Positions 34,501 to 45,760 of a stretch of 64,000 bases of DNA are shown in pieces; position 1 is the stretch's first letter; each line of letters begins with the position of its first letter. The DNA comes from Corythucha ciliata. Taxonomy: Eukaryota > Arthropoda > Insecta > Hemiptera > Tingidae. The stretch covers positions 59,373,952 through 59,437,951 of the forward strand of contig CM075941.1 of assembly GCA_038030265.1 (NCBI GenBank), in the 5' to 3' direction. Made by a program: the position numbers and the translations under genes. The notes under the pieces are model-generated. The model ran no database searches. It worked only from the letters and a program-made list of their open reading frames with translations, and was not told the DNA's origin.

Positions 34501-35575
34501 CAGGCAACCATCGCGATGGTTTCGTTGAATTCATTCCCTAAAAAAAAAAGCCCGGTCCTGTGCAAGCAAGCCAGCCGCCTTTCCAAAGAACAAAGTAACT
34601 CAAAAGTGTGAGGTACAAGCTTCGCCATCCACGGGGGGACCACAGCTGCCAATAATCCTGAGGCTGCCCCTTGCAATACTGAAGATGGGGTCTAGTTAAG
34701 CCCGATTTTGGTTCATCGTGTGTTCGACAGGCCGGCGACGAAAAGAAGCTGACCACTCGAAAGAAAAGTTTTAGACACAATTACTAGATAATTTTAGGTT
34801 CTTTGAGACAAGTCGTTCATACATGATGTTGTGGCCAAATCTCTTATTATATTGGAAGCGTCCTATTTTCAAGTTCATTAATAAATAATTTATGAGTACC
34901 TAGGTATTATATTGTTGGTGTAATATTGAAAGGTCATTTCAAACTCTCTGGTTCTACTTTCACACACGGCAAAATGATCTTGCTGCACACACACAAAGTT
35001 TTTCTGGGTATTATAAACGGTTGTCAGTCAGAGTTTCTGTACGTCTCCTCGGATGATTCGAATCCACTCCCAAAATTGTATTCGGCGTCTTGCGGTTCCT
35101 TCAACAACGAGAGTAAACTGGAAACTGCAGTATTTTTCAAATATATGGACTATTCTCGTATTTGAAATTGAAATGAGCTGTCAGGCTGTCACCCAACATT
35201 ATTCATAAACAAATTAAAAAAAATCAAGGATCAGCAACAATAACATACATGTAGAGAAATCAGTGAACGCCCGCATTGAAGCACAAGACTAAATTACGTC
35301 ATAACAGGAAAGAGGGTGAGTCAAGGGGGGCCTAATACTTGCAATATTTCTTAAAATTTCAGCAAGTGATTTTTTTTAGGAACGGAGAACGTCATAATTT
35401 CAATTTTAGTATAAAAATAAACGGGGAAAAATACATTTCTCAGCAAATTCCGACCCGTGCAACTTCCTCATTTATACAATTCATTGACTCATAAAATTAC
35501 ATATTTGTAGGGCATAGGGCTGAAATGCCATCAGCTGCTTCAGGCTAATAACTTTTTCAACATCACTTTCATAAG
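34501..35575. other. No gene recognised
   Basis: The tail of the outer insertion, then a short stretch shared with unit 2 ('gtagggcatagggctgaa', 35,510). A plus-strand frame of 79 codons at 34,926-35,165 shows no recognisable domain. Confidence 0.35.
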
Positions 35576-37576
35576 CAGTGGCGTAGAAAGGAATTTGCCC
35601 TGGGGGGGAGGGATAGGATTGAAAACTTGTGAGGGTGAGAGGAGGGGAGTAATTTCACATTTTAGTCATTATACCACCCAGCCAGCACACTCTTGAATCT
35701 GGACATCTTGCTGGCGTCGTCATAGCTTTAATCTCACAGTTAGGGGCGATTTTTGGACTCTACCCGCAAATTAACACTTTTTTGGACGAGTGTATCGTTC
35801 TTCTCAATTTCAGCCGCAGATTAGCAGTTTTGCCCCATAACCCCTCCCGTTGCTATGAATTTGCGCATTTTCTCAACTTTAGCGGCTAAGTATCGTTCTT
35901 ATCCCGTGAGCGATGTTTCTTAATTATCCACGAGATTTGGCGTTTTCCTTAATTTTAACAGCACATTACCGATTTTTAAAATTTTCTTACCAAGGGATTA
36001 GCACTTTTCTCAGTTTTAGCTGGAAATTAACGTTTTTCTTAAGTGTTTTACACAATATTAGCTGCAAAATAGGGGGACTTTTCACGAATTATGATTTTTT
36101 TGGTTCACCATACGCATTGCATGAGCGATTTTTCTCAGTTTACTCTCGAATTAGCGATTTATTCGCGTATTGCCATAAATTTGCGCCTTTTTTCAATTTC
36201 AGCCTGAAAAGTTGCCTTCAGAATCCGCAAATTCGTGTATATTCAGTTTTAGGCGCAAATTGGAATTTTGCTCAATTTCAACCACGAATTAGCATTTTTT
36301 TAAATTCTAGCGGCGACGCGTCGTGGCGTTTCAAACCTGTGAATTAGCAAATGTTCTCAATTTCAGTCACAAATTGGCGTTTGGCGCAATGTTAGCTGTG
36401 GATTGGCGAATTTTTCCATTTTAGCCGCAAATTAGCAATTTTCTCCATTTTTAGGGATAAAATTAACCTTTCTTTTAATTTTGTCCAGGCTGATTATTTT
36501 ATTTTCTAAATACAACCCACAAATTAGCGGTTTTCTCATCTTACCATCGCATTAGCAAAACTATATACCTTTTATACGTAGGTATAGATTATTGCTTCTT
36601 TTCAGTTCTAGCTGTGAATTAGCGTATTTTTAAACATTATACTACAGACGTGCATGAATTTGCCATTTTTCTGAATTTTAGCCACAAAAATGCCTTTAGA
36701 TGATGCGAATTTAAATTATAACTGTAAATTCTTTTTTTCAAACCTTCTTCAAATCAAGAAATTTACATCTATCCATCCATTTCTGTCAAAAAATCATAAT
36801 TTTTAAATTATAAATTTCACTACAGTTAATTCGAGAATAGTGATGTTTCTCAATTTTAACGCGAATTTTCGCTTTTTCCAAATTTTAGCATCTTGGTAGC
36901 GTTTCCAACCCGTGCATTACCTACCGAGTTTTTTCAATTTTTGCCAAGAATTGGAGTTTGACCCATTAAGCCACAAATTAGCAATTACTTCCATTTTTAA
37001 CTGAGAATTAGAACTTTTGCCCAATTTGAACTAAAAATTAACGTTTTTCTTAATTTTATCTGCGGTAATTGGTGATTTTTTCAATTTTTGCCGTGAATCA
37101 GTGATTTTCTTCTTTTTGTATCCGTGAATTAACGTTGTCCCACAACCTTAGTATATCTGCAAACTGCAAATTAGCGATTTTTCCCAATTTCATCTGTGAA
37201 ATAGCGTTTTGTGCTAATTTTGCGGCCATTCAGCATCCTATTCCCTTTTTCATACGCGAATGGGCGATTTTTCGCCATGTCTAATTTTAACCTGAAAGCG
37301 TCTTTTATTTGTCAATATTATAGCGTGTTTTCTCAACTTTAACCACGGGGTTTACCCAAATACAACACTTTTGCGTTGATTTCCACAATGTATTCGTAGC
37401 ATGCGGCCACCATGTACCGCGAATTAGGGATTTTTTTCTTAATTCCAGTCTGGAAGCTGCACCGCGAGACGACGAATCAGCGCTTTTTAGTAGCTATAGC
37501 CACGAATATTACCGATTTTCGTCTGATAGATGGTCCGGGGCGAACCCCCCCCCCCCCGTACTTTGGTACACTACTG
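35576..37576 (-). mobile_element. hAT-like non-autonomous element filled with a ~30-bp array (copy A)
   Basis: The left end is CAGTGGCGTAGAAAGG; the right end on the minus strand is CAGTAGTGTACCAAAG. Between them the degenerate 30-bp array runs on the minus strand ('gaattagcgatttttctcaa' phrases on the plus strand). Read in reverse it has the same unit order as 25,690-26,022 and 28,266-28,925, without the LINE. Ends beginning CAGTGGCGTA are hAT-like. The flanking 8-mers do not match here. Copy A' in unit 2 is 50,299-52,175, with about 5-12% difference by eye. Confidence 0.75.
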
Positions 37577-38091
37577 CGTTGGGTCTGAAGTCCAAAGAAA
37601 AAGCTGGACGTACTTGGACCTTTTCCGACTGCTTCAAGTCCAGAAAATCTGCTAAACCTAACTTCAACGTAAAACGTTCATTTTTGGAGATTTTATGGGG
37701 CTCTTCGTTATGGTACTTAGTGCTCCTTCGTTCGTATACTTGTAGCTCTGGGAGGGGGTCTATCCATCATATCCCCTCCCCTGTACCTACGGCACTGTTC
37801 ATAAGTCATTGTGATTTTACTCGTTAAAAATGAGCGTTGTAGATTTTTTTATGGAGATTATTTTGTGTTTTGTTCCACTTTGAAAAGAGAAAAAAAACGA
37901 TCATAGTTTTCGAGCTATTTATTACATTATTATGTAAAAAAAAATGTCTTTATTGAACTCGGCCGTGGCGCCTAACCCCAATATCCCCAGTCCCGTTTCG
38001 CCCTCAGGGTTCTCATTAGTCCTGGTGAGCGAAAGAAAGCGATAACCAATATAACGCTTGCAAAACTGAAAATTTTGTACCCAAGAACCGA
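37577..38091. other. Duplicated non-coding segment (unit 1)
   Basis: Matches 52,176-52,600 and 53,230-53,320 in unit 2, including 'tgggtctgaagtccaaagaa' and 'caatataacgcttgcaaaac'. Unit 2 has extra MITEs in the middle. No credible gene. Confidence 0.7.
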
Positions 38092-38406
38092 TTATTCGCC
38101 TCCATTGGCTCCACCTGCAATGTTTTTATTGATTCGCACGACAGGACTCTTTGACGTCGTCGGTTTGGGTGCCACGTGCCAGTCATCCCACGGCTGACAC
38201 CAGCGAATCGGCCGATTGGGTGATTGGTTGTATAGGATTGACAGGGTGAGGAGTGGGGACGCATCATGTATAGTGACTAAAGTAGTACGTGATTTGGACA
38301 AATTCCGGGCCAAATCATCATTAAGTAGCACAAGGAAATGGATACAACTTTCAGATTTTACGTCGGAATAACTGTCAGATGTTTTCTTCTTGGATAGGAA
38401 TGCCAT
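38092..38406 (-). CDS. Unidentified ORF just downstream of SNF8 (104 codons)
   Basis: A minus-strand ATG at 38,406 lies 48 bp past the SNF8-like stop, right after a splice-acceptor-like 'ctgtattccag'. It reads 'MAFLSKKKTSDSYSDVKSES', later 'HDASPLLTLSILYNQSPN' and 'IRWCQPWDDWHVAPKPTTSK'. The amino-acid content looks protein-like, not random. In unit 2 only the first 38 codons (from 54,318) survive before the sequences diverge. It could be the first exon of the neighbouring gene or an accidental frame. I recognise no family. Confidence 0.3.
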   Translation of the reverse strand: MAFLSKKKTSDSYSDVKSESCIHFLVLLNDDLARNLSKSRTTLVTIHDASPLLTLSILYNQSPNRPIRWCQPWDDWHVAPKPTTSKSPVVRINKNIAGGANGGE

Positions 38407-38454
38407 CGCTGGAATACAGACTCGTAACTCGTAACAGAATATTATTATGAAATT

Positions 38455-38885
38455 TCAGGAATTAATACAAGCAGTAAAGAAACTTGGAAACCAATACAGA
38501 GGTTCCTCCTCATTTTGAGTATCCAACCAGGCAAACCCCTCCGCCAAAACACCCTGCAACGCTGTGGTCGATCGTTGCTCCGTCCATCCAAGAACACCCA
38601 CAAGACTACTCAGGGAGACAAATCCAGCCTCCGAGGCAATAGCCAGAAGGCTCGTTTGATCTGTGCTCAGCTCAGCAGGAACCGACTGAACCACTGTTTG
38701 ACCATCGGCTACTGGTAGCACCTTTTAAGAAATGATGAATAGTGTCATTCGAGATCAAAACACTTAACAAATCAAGAAGTCTGTACCTTGAATCCATTGC
38801 CGAATATGTTCAGCTTCTTGGCAGCGACGAGAATATCCTCCGTTGTCACTTCCTGAGCCGCCCGTCCTCTCGATTTCAACAGTTT
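38455..38885 (-). pseudogene. SNF8: Truncated SNF8 duplicate (3' part only)
   Basis: Contains the last 99 bp of exon 1 (38,787-38,885), the 65-bp intron (38,722-38,786) and all of exon 2 (38,455-38,721, 88 codons plus stop). Exon 2 encodes exactly the same protein as the intact gene; the one nucleotide change I see (near 38,518) is silent. The upstream part is missing because the duplication junction falls inside exon 1, where degenerate repeat sequence takes over at 38,886. With no start codon or promoter it should not make SNF8. Its near-perfect identity contrasts with the more diverged surroundings. Confidence 0.92.
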
Positions 38886-39330
38886 GGAAAATGCGCGAAT
38901 TCGCGGATAAAATTCAGAAAGAGTGTTAACTCGCGGTGAAAATTGATAAACAAACCTCTCATTCACGGATCGCTAGGGGGGTCTAAAATTAAGTCAAACG
39001 CTAATTCACGGCTAAAATCAAGGAAAATGGCTATTTGGGGGTAAATTGAGAGCAATTAATAATTCACGGAAATTAATTGATAAAATGGCAAGTCGTGACT
39101 AAAATTAGAAAACACATCTCTAATTTATGGGTAAAATCGCTCATTAGTGGCTAAAATCAGGAAAAACACAAATTCATTGCAAAAAAAAAATCGCTAATTC
39201 ACGGTTGAAATAGAGATAATCCGCTAATTCGCGGCTAAAATGAGAACCAATCGCTAATTCACCGATGAAATTGAAAAGAAGTGATCAAATATGGAAAAAA
39301 ACGCTAATTCGCGACTCCTGAAGGAATCTT
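38886..39330 (+). repeat. Degenerate ~30-bp repeat array (unit 2 copy of 23,955-24,410)
   Basis: Begins at the duplication junction with 'ggaaaatgcgcgaattcgcg'. It matches unit 1 unit for unit, with a few percent substitutions and small indels. Confidence 0.92.
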
Positions 39331-40262
39331 CAGGGGGGGGGGCGTTGGTGAAAGATTCGCCCTCGAGGCGCCAAATTATCTAAACCCGTCACTGTAATTA
39401 GGTGCCTCAGGGCTTATTTTTTGTTCATACGGATGTAACTTGTGGCCAAGTTGGTCTGAAGTGTTCGAAAAGGGCTCATTTCAAAGGAAATGTAATGCTC
39501 TTTAACTTATTTTCGGTGAACTATCGTGAGAAACTGAGGTGAAGTCGTTACAACCAAAAGAGTCAAAAATTGCTTAAAATTGAGGTTTTTTGACAATTTT
39601 TTTCAATATTACCGCGAGCATTGGCGGTAATTGATTTTTTTGTGAGCGAAATCAGAGAAATTATTTAATCGTGAGCCACACCTGTTTTTTTTTTTTTTTT
39701 TGGCGAGGAAACTTTACAAAATGGTCTTTTGAATTGGAAAACCCCGCAAAAATTGGAAGTTTCGGGAATAAATAATCGCGACATCGGTTTTACAGCAACA
39801 AAAAGCCGCTAAATTAGGTTTTTAGTAAACCAGGAGCTCGAATTTGTTTTATTTAAAGTATGAAATTAGAGATATGTGTAGATAAAATTTGATTTTGGCG
39901 AGATAAGTCCGTAAAATTAGTATTTTAGTGCAGTGAAATTGAAGAAATCGATTTTAGAATCAGGCGACCCCTCGAAACTGGTTTTCAGCCACGAAAATCG
40001 ATAAACTTGATAGTTTTTTTGTGGTCCCGACCTGCGAAAATGTTTTTATTTTTAGTAGTAACCACAAAAAATTGTTTTTTGGCGAGGAAAAAGCTACAAA
40101 TTGGATTTTGAATTAGACAATGATCCCCGGAAATTCGTTTTTTTGGCAATTTTTTGCATATTTTAGCACTTTTCAATACTACATGGGTGAACAGCTCTCC
40201 CACTATGGTTCCTCTTTCACAGTGTGAGTAAACAAGCACACAAATACGGCGAAGAGATAATT
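39331..40262 (+). repeat. Second degenerate T-rich motif region (unit 2)
   Basis: Direct counterpart of 24,411-25,339, with small indels in the T-runs (for example 39,684-39,702). Confidence 0.6.
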
Positions 40263-40274
40263 CTTCAATGTTCG

Positions 40275-40481
40275 ATTAATTTCTGAGGAAGAAACACGGA
40301 CAAACTGATGACCGTGAATGTCGGATGCTGTGAAATTTAACCCGGAATATGGATTTTCCATCCACAAACCCCTTAATTTCGCCACTATATCTAATGCCTC
40401 CCAACCCTTCTGCCCAACCACTAATTTGCCGCTTCGTGGGTGTCGACCGTAAGCGACTGGTACCCAACTGGATGTAGTCAA
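40275..40481 (-). pseudogene. Unidentified 3' exon-like segment, copy 2
   Basis: Unit 2 twin of 25,351-25,557. The minus-strand frame stays open through 'VAYGRHPRSGKLVVGQKGWE' and 'PYSGLNFTASDIHGHQFV'. It differs at about seven residues (for example D/V, S/G, K/E and H/R), and a 1-bp indel after 'VSS' changes the end and removes the stop seen in copy 1. Both copies keeping a frame is consistent with a real exon of recent origin, but not proof. Family unknown. Confidence 0.4.
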
Positions 40482-40679
40482 AGAGACCCGTCGTTTGAAT
40501 CATTAAAAACCTTGCAGTGGAGGCGAAAAATGGGCTCTTAAGGTGGGGTTTCAGGCGGGTTTCCTCGACCCTCACCCAAACTTCGCACATAAATTTTGGC
40601 TCTATCAGACGAGAATCAGTAATATTCGTGGCTGTAGCTGCTAAAAAGCGCTGATTCGTGGTCTCGCGATGCAACTTCC

Positions 40680-40948
40680 AGACTAAAATTAAGAAAAAAA
40701 CGCGAGTGTTGTATTTGGGTAAACCCGGCGGTTAAAGTTGAGAGAACACGCTATAAAATCGACAAATAAAAAAACGCTTTCAGGTTAAAATTCGACAAAA
40801 ATGGTAAATTCACAACTGAAATGGCGTAAAATCGCCCATTCCCGTATGAAAAAGGGAATAGGATGCTAAATGGCCGCAAAATTTGTACAAAACGCTATTT
40901 CACATCTGAAATTGAGAAAAATCGCTAATTTGCAATTTGCAGATATAC
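40680..40948 (+). repeat. Degenerate ~30-bp repeat array (unit 2), interrupted by the LINE
   Basis: Counterpart of 25,750-26,022. It ends at the same array phrase ('gcaatttgcagatata') where the I/Jockey fragment starts, so the LINE was already present before the duplication. Confidence 0.9.
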
Positions 40949-42855
40949 GGTTCTTATCCGTCTTCTTGGAGAAAGTCGATCATCATTCCTGTTCTTAAGC
41001 CAGCGAAAGGTGCCCGGGAGACAGCTAGTTATAGACCCATCTCGCTTACTTCATGCATGGGAAAATTGTATGAAAGTATGATCTCCTACCGGCTTTCTAA
41101 TTACCTTAAGTGAGAACAATTTGTTGAATCCTCACCAGGCGGGTTTTAGAGCCGGATACTCAGTCTTAGACCAGTTGGCTTATTTAGAAAATATTGTACA
41201 AAAATCATTCTTAAATCGTCAGCATGTCTTTGCTTTTTTTTTTTTACGTTAAAAGTGCGTTTGACCGTGTCTGGAGGAAGGGAGCTCTCCGCCAGCTGGA
41301 ATTGAGGGGTCTTCGTAGGAATCTCCCAAATACTCTCTCCCGTTTCCTCACTGGCCGCTCGTTTCAGGTGCGAGTGGGAACGGAGATTTCATCACTAAGT
41401 GATCAAGAGACAGGTGTACCCCAGGGATCGGTACTGAGTGTGATCCTCTTTCTTTGTGCAATAAATAATTTGACCCAAGGGATGGAACACGACGTGAAAA
41501 TTTCCTTCTACGCTGACGACATAGCAGTTTTCCGAGAGTCTAATCCAGAGAATTGTGAGGCGGCTCGATTGAGTTTGCAGACAGCTATTGATACCTTGGT
41601 CTCGAACGCAAAGAAGTGTGGGTTGGCCTTTTCTTCCGGCAAGACAGTAGCAATGCACTTTTGCAGGCTGAGGCGAGTGCATGACCCACTTAATGTTTAC
41701 CTCGGAAACGATGTTATACAACATACTGACAAGCATAAATTTCTTGGGTTAGTTTTTGACGAAAAACTTCGGTGGAAGGACCATATTCAATACACGGCAT
41801 CACGCTGTCTTGGTGATCTCAAACTTCTCCGAACTCTAACGAGCTAAAAGTGGGGTGCATCTACGAAGATGCTCCTTAAAATCGTCCACAACTAGACTTC
41901 TCCTGCGTTATTTATGGGTCCGCGCGACAAACTTGGCTCCGGCCGGAAGACAAATAGTGGTGTTGGTTGTTCATATATCATATATCACTTCTTCTGGAGA
42001 ATCACGCCAGTTTTCCCTACCCACTATTTCTAGCGTTTATTCTGCCGAGCTCTCGGTGATAAATCTATCCTTAAATTATTGCCTGGAATCAAATAACCAC
42101 AAATTTTATGTAGTAACAGATTCACTTAATTCTCTTGAAGAATTGCGTGACATATTTTCGCTAAACCAATTAACTAGGAATATACTCCTCAAAGTGAATG
42201 ATATACTGCGTCAGAATAAAACCATTTGATTCCTTTGGGTGCCTAGTCACTTCGGGATACTAGGCAATGACCGAGCCGATGCTCTCGCGAGACTTGCAGC
42301 CACTACCTCCCGCAGTCAGAACCCGCACAGTCCTGTTTAAATGACGATCTTGCGTCTGACTACAAAATGTACAACAAGAAGTTTACTTGGGGTCTCATGC
42401 AGAACACTTGGGATGGTAGCAATACCAGTATGCGGTCTATTGTACCAGAGCTTTGTGAGTTTACGGATATTTATGATAACGAGCGCCCTCATTCTGAGAA
42501 GGTTGTAATAACGAGGTTGCGAATATGCCACACCTATGTCACTCGTGCCTTATCATTTGGTTGGAATATTTAGACCAACGTGTCAGGTATGCTCCGAGGT
42601 TTCAACTGTGGAACACCTCATTGTTCATTTCCCTCGTTGGACACACTTCCGTCTGTAACTGTAATCAAACCATGCTCGGTACACCTGGACAAAGTCATTG
42701 CTTTTCTAAAAATAATTAATTATTTAAATCTATTGTAAAAAGTAATAAGTGATGGAAGTGGTGCGGTGCTGGAAATGGACGCAAGTTGATGCAACGGGCT
42801 AATAACCACAGTAGTTGATGCCCCAAGGAAAATAACAATAAAACAAAAACAGCGC
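40949..42855 (+). mobile_element. I/Jockey-type non-LTR retrotransposon, 5'-truncated (copy 2)
   Basis: Same truncation point and A-rich 3' end as copy 1, so it is a product of the segmental duplication and not a second insertion. RT is open over 41,224-41,847 with 'YVKSAFDRVW', 'GVPQGSVLSVILF' and 'FYADDIAVF'. RNase H motifs follow after a frame break near 41,850, with a stop inside 'NKTI' (42,227). The C-terminal C..C...H...C region lies near 42,570-42,640. It lacks the 368-bp MITE. A T-run at 41,235 and a 1-bp insertion near 41,104 break the N-terminal side. Confidence 0.92.
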
Positions 42856-42865
42856 TAATTCGCAC

Positions 42866-43848
42866 AAATTCCTACCTACGACACTGTCTGACATTCTAAA
42901 GTCAAGGATAATTTCACCTCGTCGGACACAGCGTTTGAGGCTTTAAAAGGCGGGGGTTTAAGGAATAAAACAATCAAAAATAAAGACAGTTAAAATTCGA
43001 AATAGCAGTTTTGTGTGTTTCGCAAACCCGTCACTGGGTGAACGTGAAAGCAGCACCTGCCGGGCCTATGATAAGGGAAAATAATGAGTAATTAAAATTA
43101 ATGTAATTACACAAGAGGAGAACGGTCGATTGACAATTTTTTGCCAGATCCTCATGACATAAATAAAAAGTTAACTTTTTGTTCATTTTCGCCGCCCAAT
43201 GCGTCCTAGTTTTTGTCCGGTCCTGGAAACTGCACTTTAGCGTCGTGGCGACGCTTTATAAAGTCTTGGTCGGTTTTAATTCGAGTCCACGAAGACGGAA
43301 TTTGGCGGCTGTTTAAATTTTGGGACGCCAATTTAACTTTTTGTAAGAAAATTAAGCGGAATCAAACGTCTTAAAACATAAGAATTCGGCTGATTAAAAT
43401 AGAGCACCGCAACCACTCTTCGAGGGGCCAAGCGACAAATTATTTATTCAAAGACATTTGATTCCCCTAAATTTTATACAAATACTTATGATGAATTCTC
43501 AAAATTATGAAATAACTTTTTTCCGCCTTCTTGGACTTGAATTAAGCCAGTCACGCAATAAAAACGAACACCGATTCGTGAAAAGAAAGTTACCTAAATC
43601 AGGCAAGAACTAGGATGAATTGGGTGGCGAAAATGAACAAAAAGTTAGCATTTTATTTATTTCACGAGTTTCTGACAACACATTTTCCATCAGAGATTCT
43701 CATTTCCATTAATTACATTTTATTTTAATTGCACTTCATTTCCCCCTTATCAAGAGCCCGGGAGCCAGGAGGTGCTGCTTTCACGGACTCATAGCGGCAG
43801 ACTGGCGAATCTCTGTGGCTCAACTTTCAGCAATCGGCAACGCCCAAA
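42866..43848. repeat. Duplicated non-coding block (unit 2)
   Basis: Counterpart of 28,926-29,905. At the left it joins 'gcgctaattcgc' directly to 'acaaattcctacc', showing a ~640-bp deletion relative to unit 1. Confidence 0.85.
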
Positions 43849-44043
43849 CCCTGGAATGGAAACGCTCAGTTGGTGGCCTTTTTTTTGGTTTTTATTAAGA
43901 AACAATAGCACTTCCAATCGTGTCATGCGTCAAGTTCAGGCTCTCTGATGGGCACATTATATTTATCCAGCCCGAGGGTCAGCATTTTCTAGTCATAAAC
44001 GTTTGGCATAAAACACATTAATTACCATTTTTTGGAGACTGAT

Positions 44044-44181
44044 GCCCGTACTTATGAACGTTCCTTGACATGAAGGAACCCTTGAAATTCATCAGGACAG
44101 ATGTTTTTATTGAGAAAAAAAAACTGTTCTCAACGGTTCCTTGACTCAAGGAGGCTACAAGGAACGTTCATAAATACGGGC
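44044..44181. mobile_element. Hairpin MITE, 138 bp
   Basis: Ends GCCCGTACTTATGAACGTT and AACGTTCATAAATACGGGC are inverted with one or two mismatches. 'gttccttga' phrases are paired further in. The short loop contains an A-run. Confidence 0.85.
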
Positions 44182-45045
44182 ATTAAAATCAGCCAATGAC
44201 TGGGACGGGGGAATGGAATATGGAGACTTCTTAAAAAAGTGATTTGGTCTGTAAAATTTGTAATATTTAACTTTGTTTTTTCTGCAGTCTGTAGGCACAT
44301 TTCAAGCAACCCCTCACCCTTCTGGGATAATTTCCTTTCCAGAGTGCCGTACTGGGATATTATTACCTAAATTCATTAATAATATTATTAAATTTAACAT
44401 GGTTACATACCTTAGTAAGGCCCATAAGAATGTTTGTCGTCAATTGAAAACAAATAATGGTTCATGATCTCAGCATTCGTTCGATATAAAACTAATAAAA
44501 TTATTGCTGATTGAACCCCTGTGATTATATTTTGTTCATCTCTAAGTCCAATAAAAATATTCCCTCAAAAAATGAAGCATTTTGATACGTTTCATAGACT
44601 CCACAGACGCATAACACAGAGCTTGTGAACGGGGGTCTTACATTCCTAATTTCGAATGCTCATTCAAGAGTACCTAGGTACAAAAATTTAAAAAAAAAAA
44701 AAAAAAAAAAAGCACACGTTTAAAAAAATTACTGGTAGTGTACCTCAATCCCTTAGCTAATCCGCGTCCCACGCGGCCTGTGAGCTGTGTTCACGGGGAG
44801 TACAGAAGCTCTACCTCAAAAGTTGCTGACTAAACATAATTATCTGTCATTTTTTGACTTACGACAAACAAAGACCTCTAGCAGGCTAAAAACTTCGAGG
44901 GGAGAGTGTTCTCTTCTATTCCACACGTTTCAGCTGGAGAAACCGTGACACGGCAATTGGCGCGATTGAGAGCACATTACAGTAATCGAATCCTATAGGA
45001 ACTATAGGAATTTGTGAGTTGATATTACTTATTAGTATATACAAC
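44182..45045. other. No gene recognised
   Basis: Includes a partial copy of the 3,191-3,329 MITE family (44,570-44,641) and a long A-run (44,690-44,711). The 64-codon frame at 44,273 has no recognisable domain. Confidence 0.4.
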
Positions 45046-45760
45046 ATGGCCCCAAGGAAGACAAATAAGGGGAAAAATAATTTGTTCTTGAGTACTAAAA
45101 GGAAAAAACCAGGACCAAAACGAAAACACCCAAGGTAAGTTTATATTACGGAACTAACAGTCTAATTTTACTTTATACTCTTACTAATTTTGCTCTATAC
45201 TGTTTGAAGGGTATCTACTGAGATACAGTTGGGACTTTTGGATGCTTCAAACGACTTGTCAATGGAAGTGGTTCATTCTGGCCAAAAGTCTCCTGAATGT
45301 ACGGAGAATTATTCGATTCCTGACGAAGAATCAGCAACAGGACGCACAAGGACAAAGAATCCACCCCATAAAAGCACCAAACGCCATTTTATTGCTTGAA
45401 ATAATCGTCAACACCCAGAAATCTGGCATTTTTTCCATAAATTTACGTGGCCTCCAAAATTTGTCCGTTTTACGAAAAGTCGCTGTACCCAAACGGCTTT
45501 CTCAACAGATTTTCGATGTATCACAAAAACTTCCCTGTCTTCTAAGCTTCCTTTTGGCGTGTTCACATTTCATGTTACCACTGACGTTTCTCACGAAAAC
45601 GTCACGAGAATGCACAAAAACCATGTTTTTACGGAACATGGGCCATTGCCTACGGTATTCGTGAAAGGTGCAAGGAGATCGGCAATAAGTGAGAACAGGA
45701 CATCTTACCATGGAGAAGATATCGCAGGCAAGAGACATTCAATTATACCCCCCCCCCTTC
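45046..45760 (+). pseudogene. Unidentified two-exon gene fragment leading into a large inverted repeat
   Basis: Exon 1 (45,046-45,135) starts MAPRKTNKGKNNLFLSTKRK, is very basic (KKPGPKRKHP follows), and ends at a textbook donor GTAAGT. The intron (45,136-45,209) ends 'ctgtttgaag'. Exon 2 stays in frame ('STEIQLGLLDASNDLSMEVV', 'CTENYSIPDEESATGR'), meets one TGA near 45,399, and is then open for over 110 more codons ('WHFFHKFTWPPKFVRF', 'TFHVTTDVSHENVTRMHKNH'). The basic N-terminus suggests nuclear targeting. It may be a transposon protein; no family recognised. Confidence 0.45.

Larger units (their letters stand above)
29965..35470. mobile_element. 5.5-kb insertion with ends TGAGGAAGTTGCAC, containing a nested element
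   Basis: The ends TGAGGAAGTTGCAC (29965-29978) and GTGCAACTTCCTCA (35457-35470) are perfect inverted copies. Unit 2 has no counterpart of the interior. A 4.1-kb TIR element sits inside at 30,370-34,500. The remaining ~1.4 kb holds a hairpin MITE at 30,132-30,277 and no recognisable transposase. The corresponding site in unit 2 is not a clean empty site, so the outer boundaries are approximate in meaning. Confidence 0.6.
23955..38885. repeat. Tandem segmental duplication, unit 1 (14.9 kb)
   Basis: Homologous in order and orientation to 38,886-54,797. Landmarks shared with unit 2: array 23,955-24,410 / 38,886-39,330; candidate exon 25,351 / 40,275; I/Jockey fragment 26,023 / 40,949; block 28,926-29,960 / 42,870-43,848; inverted array 35,576 / 50,299; and SNF8 3' part 38,455 / 54,367. 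Private to unit 1: a 368-bp MITE (26,879-27,246), array sequence at 28,285-28,925 (deleted from unit 2), a 5.5-kb nested insertion (29,965-35,470), and about 0.2 kb at 38,100-38,290. Confidence 0.88.

Noticed and set aside
34926..35165. 79-codon plus-strand frame in the 5.5-kb insertion
   Set aside because: No recognisable motif, splice signal or second copy supports it.
36000..36400. 144-codon open frame on the plus strand through the inverted array (35,913-36,347)
   Set aside because: It lies wholly within the degenerate repeats, has low-complexity F/S-rich composition and no counterpart frame in unit 2.
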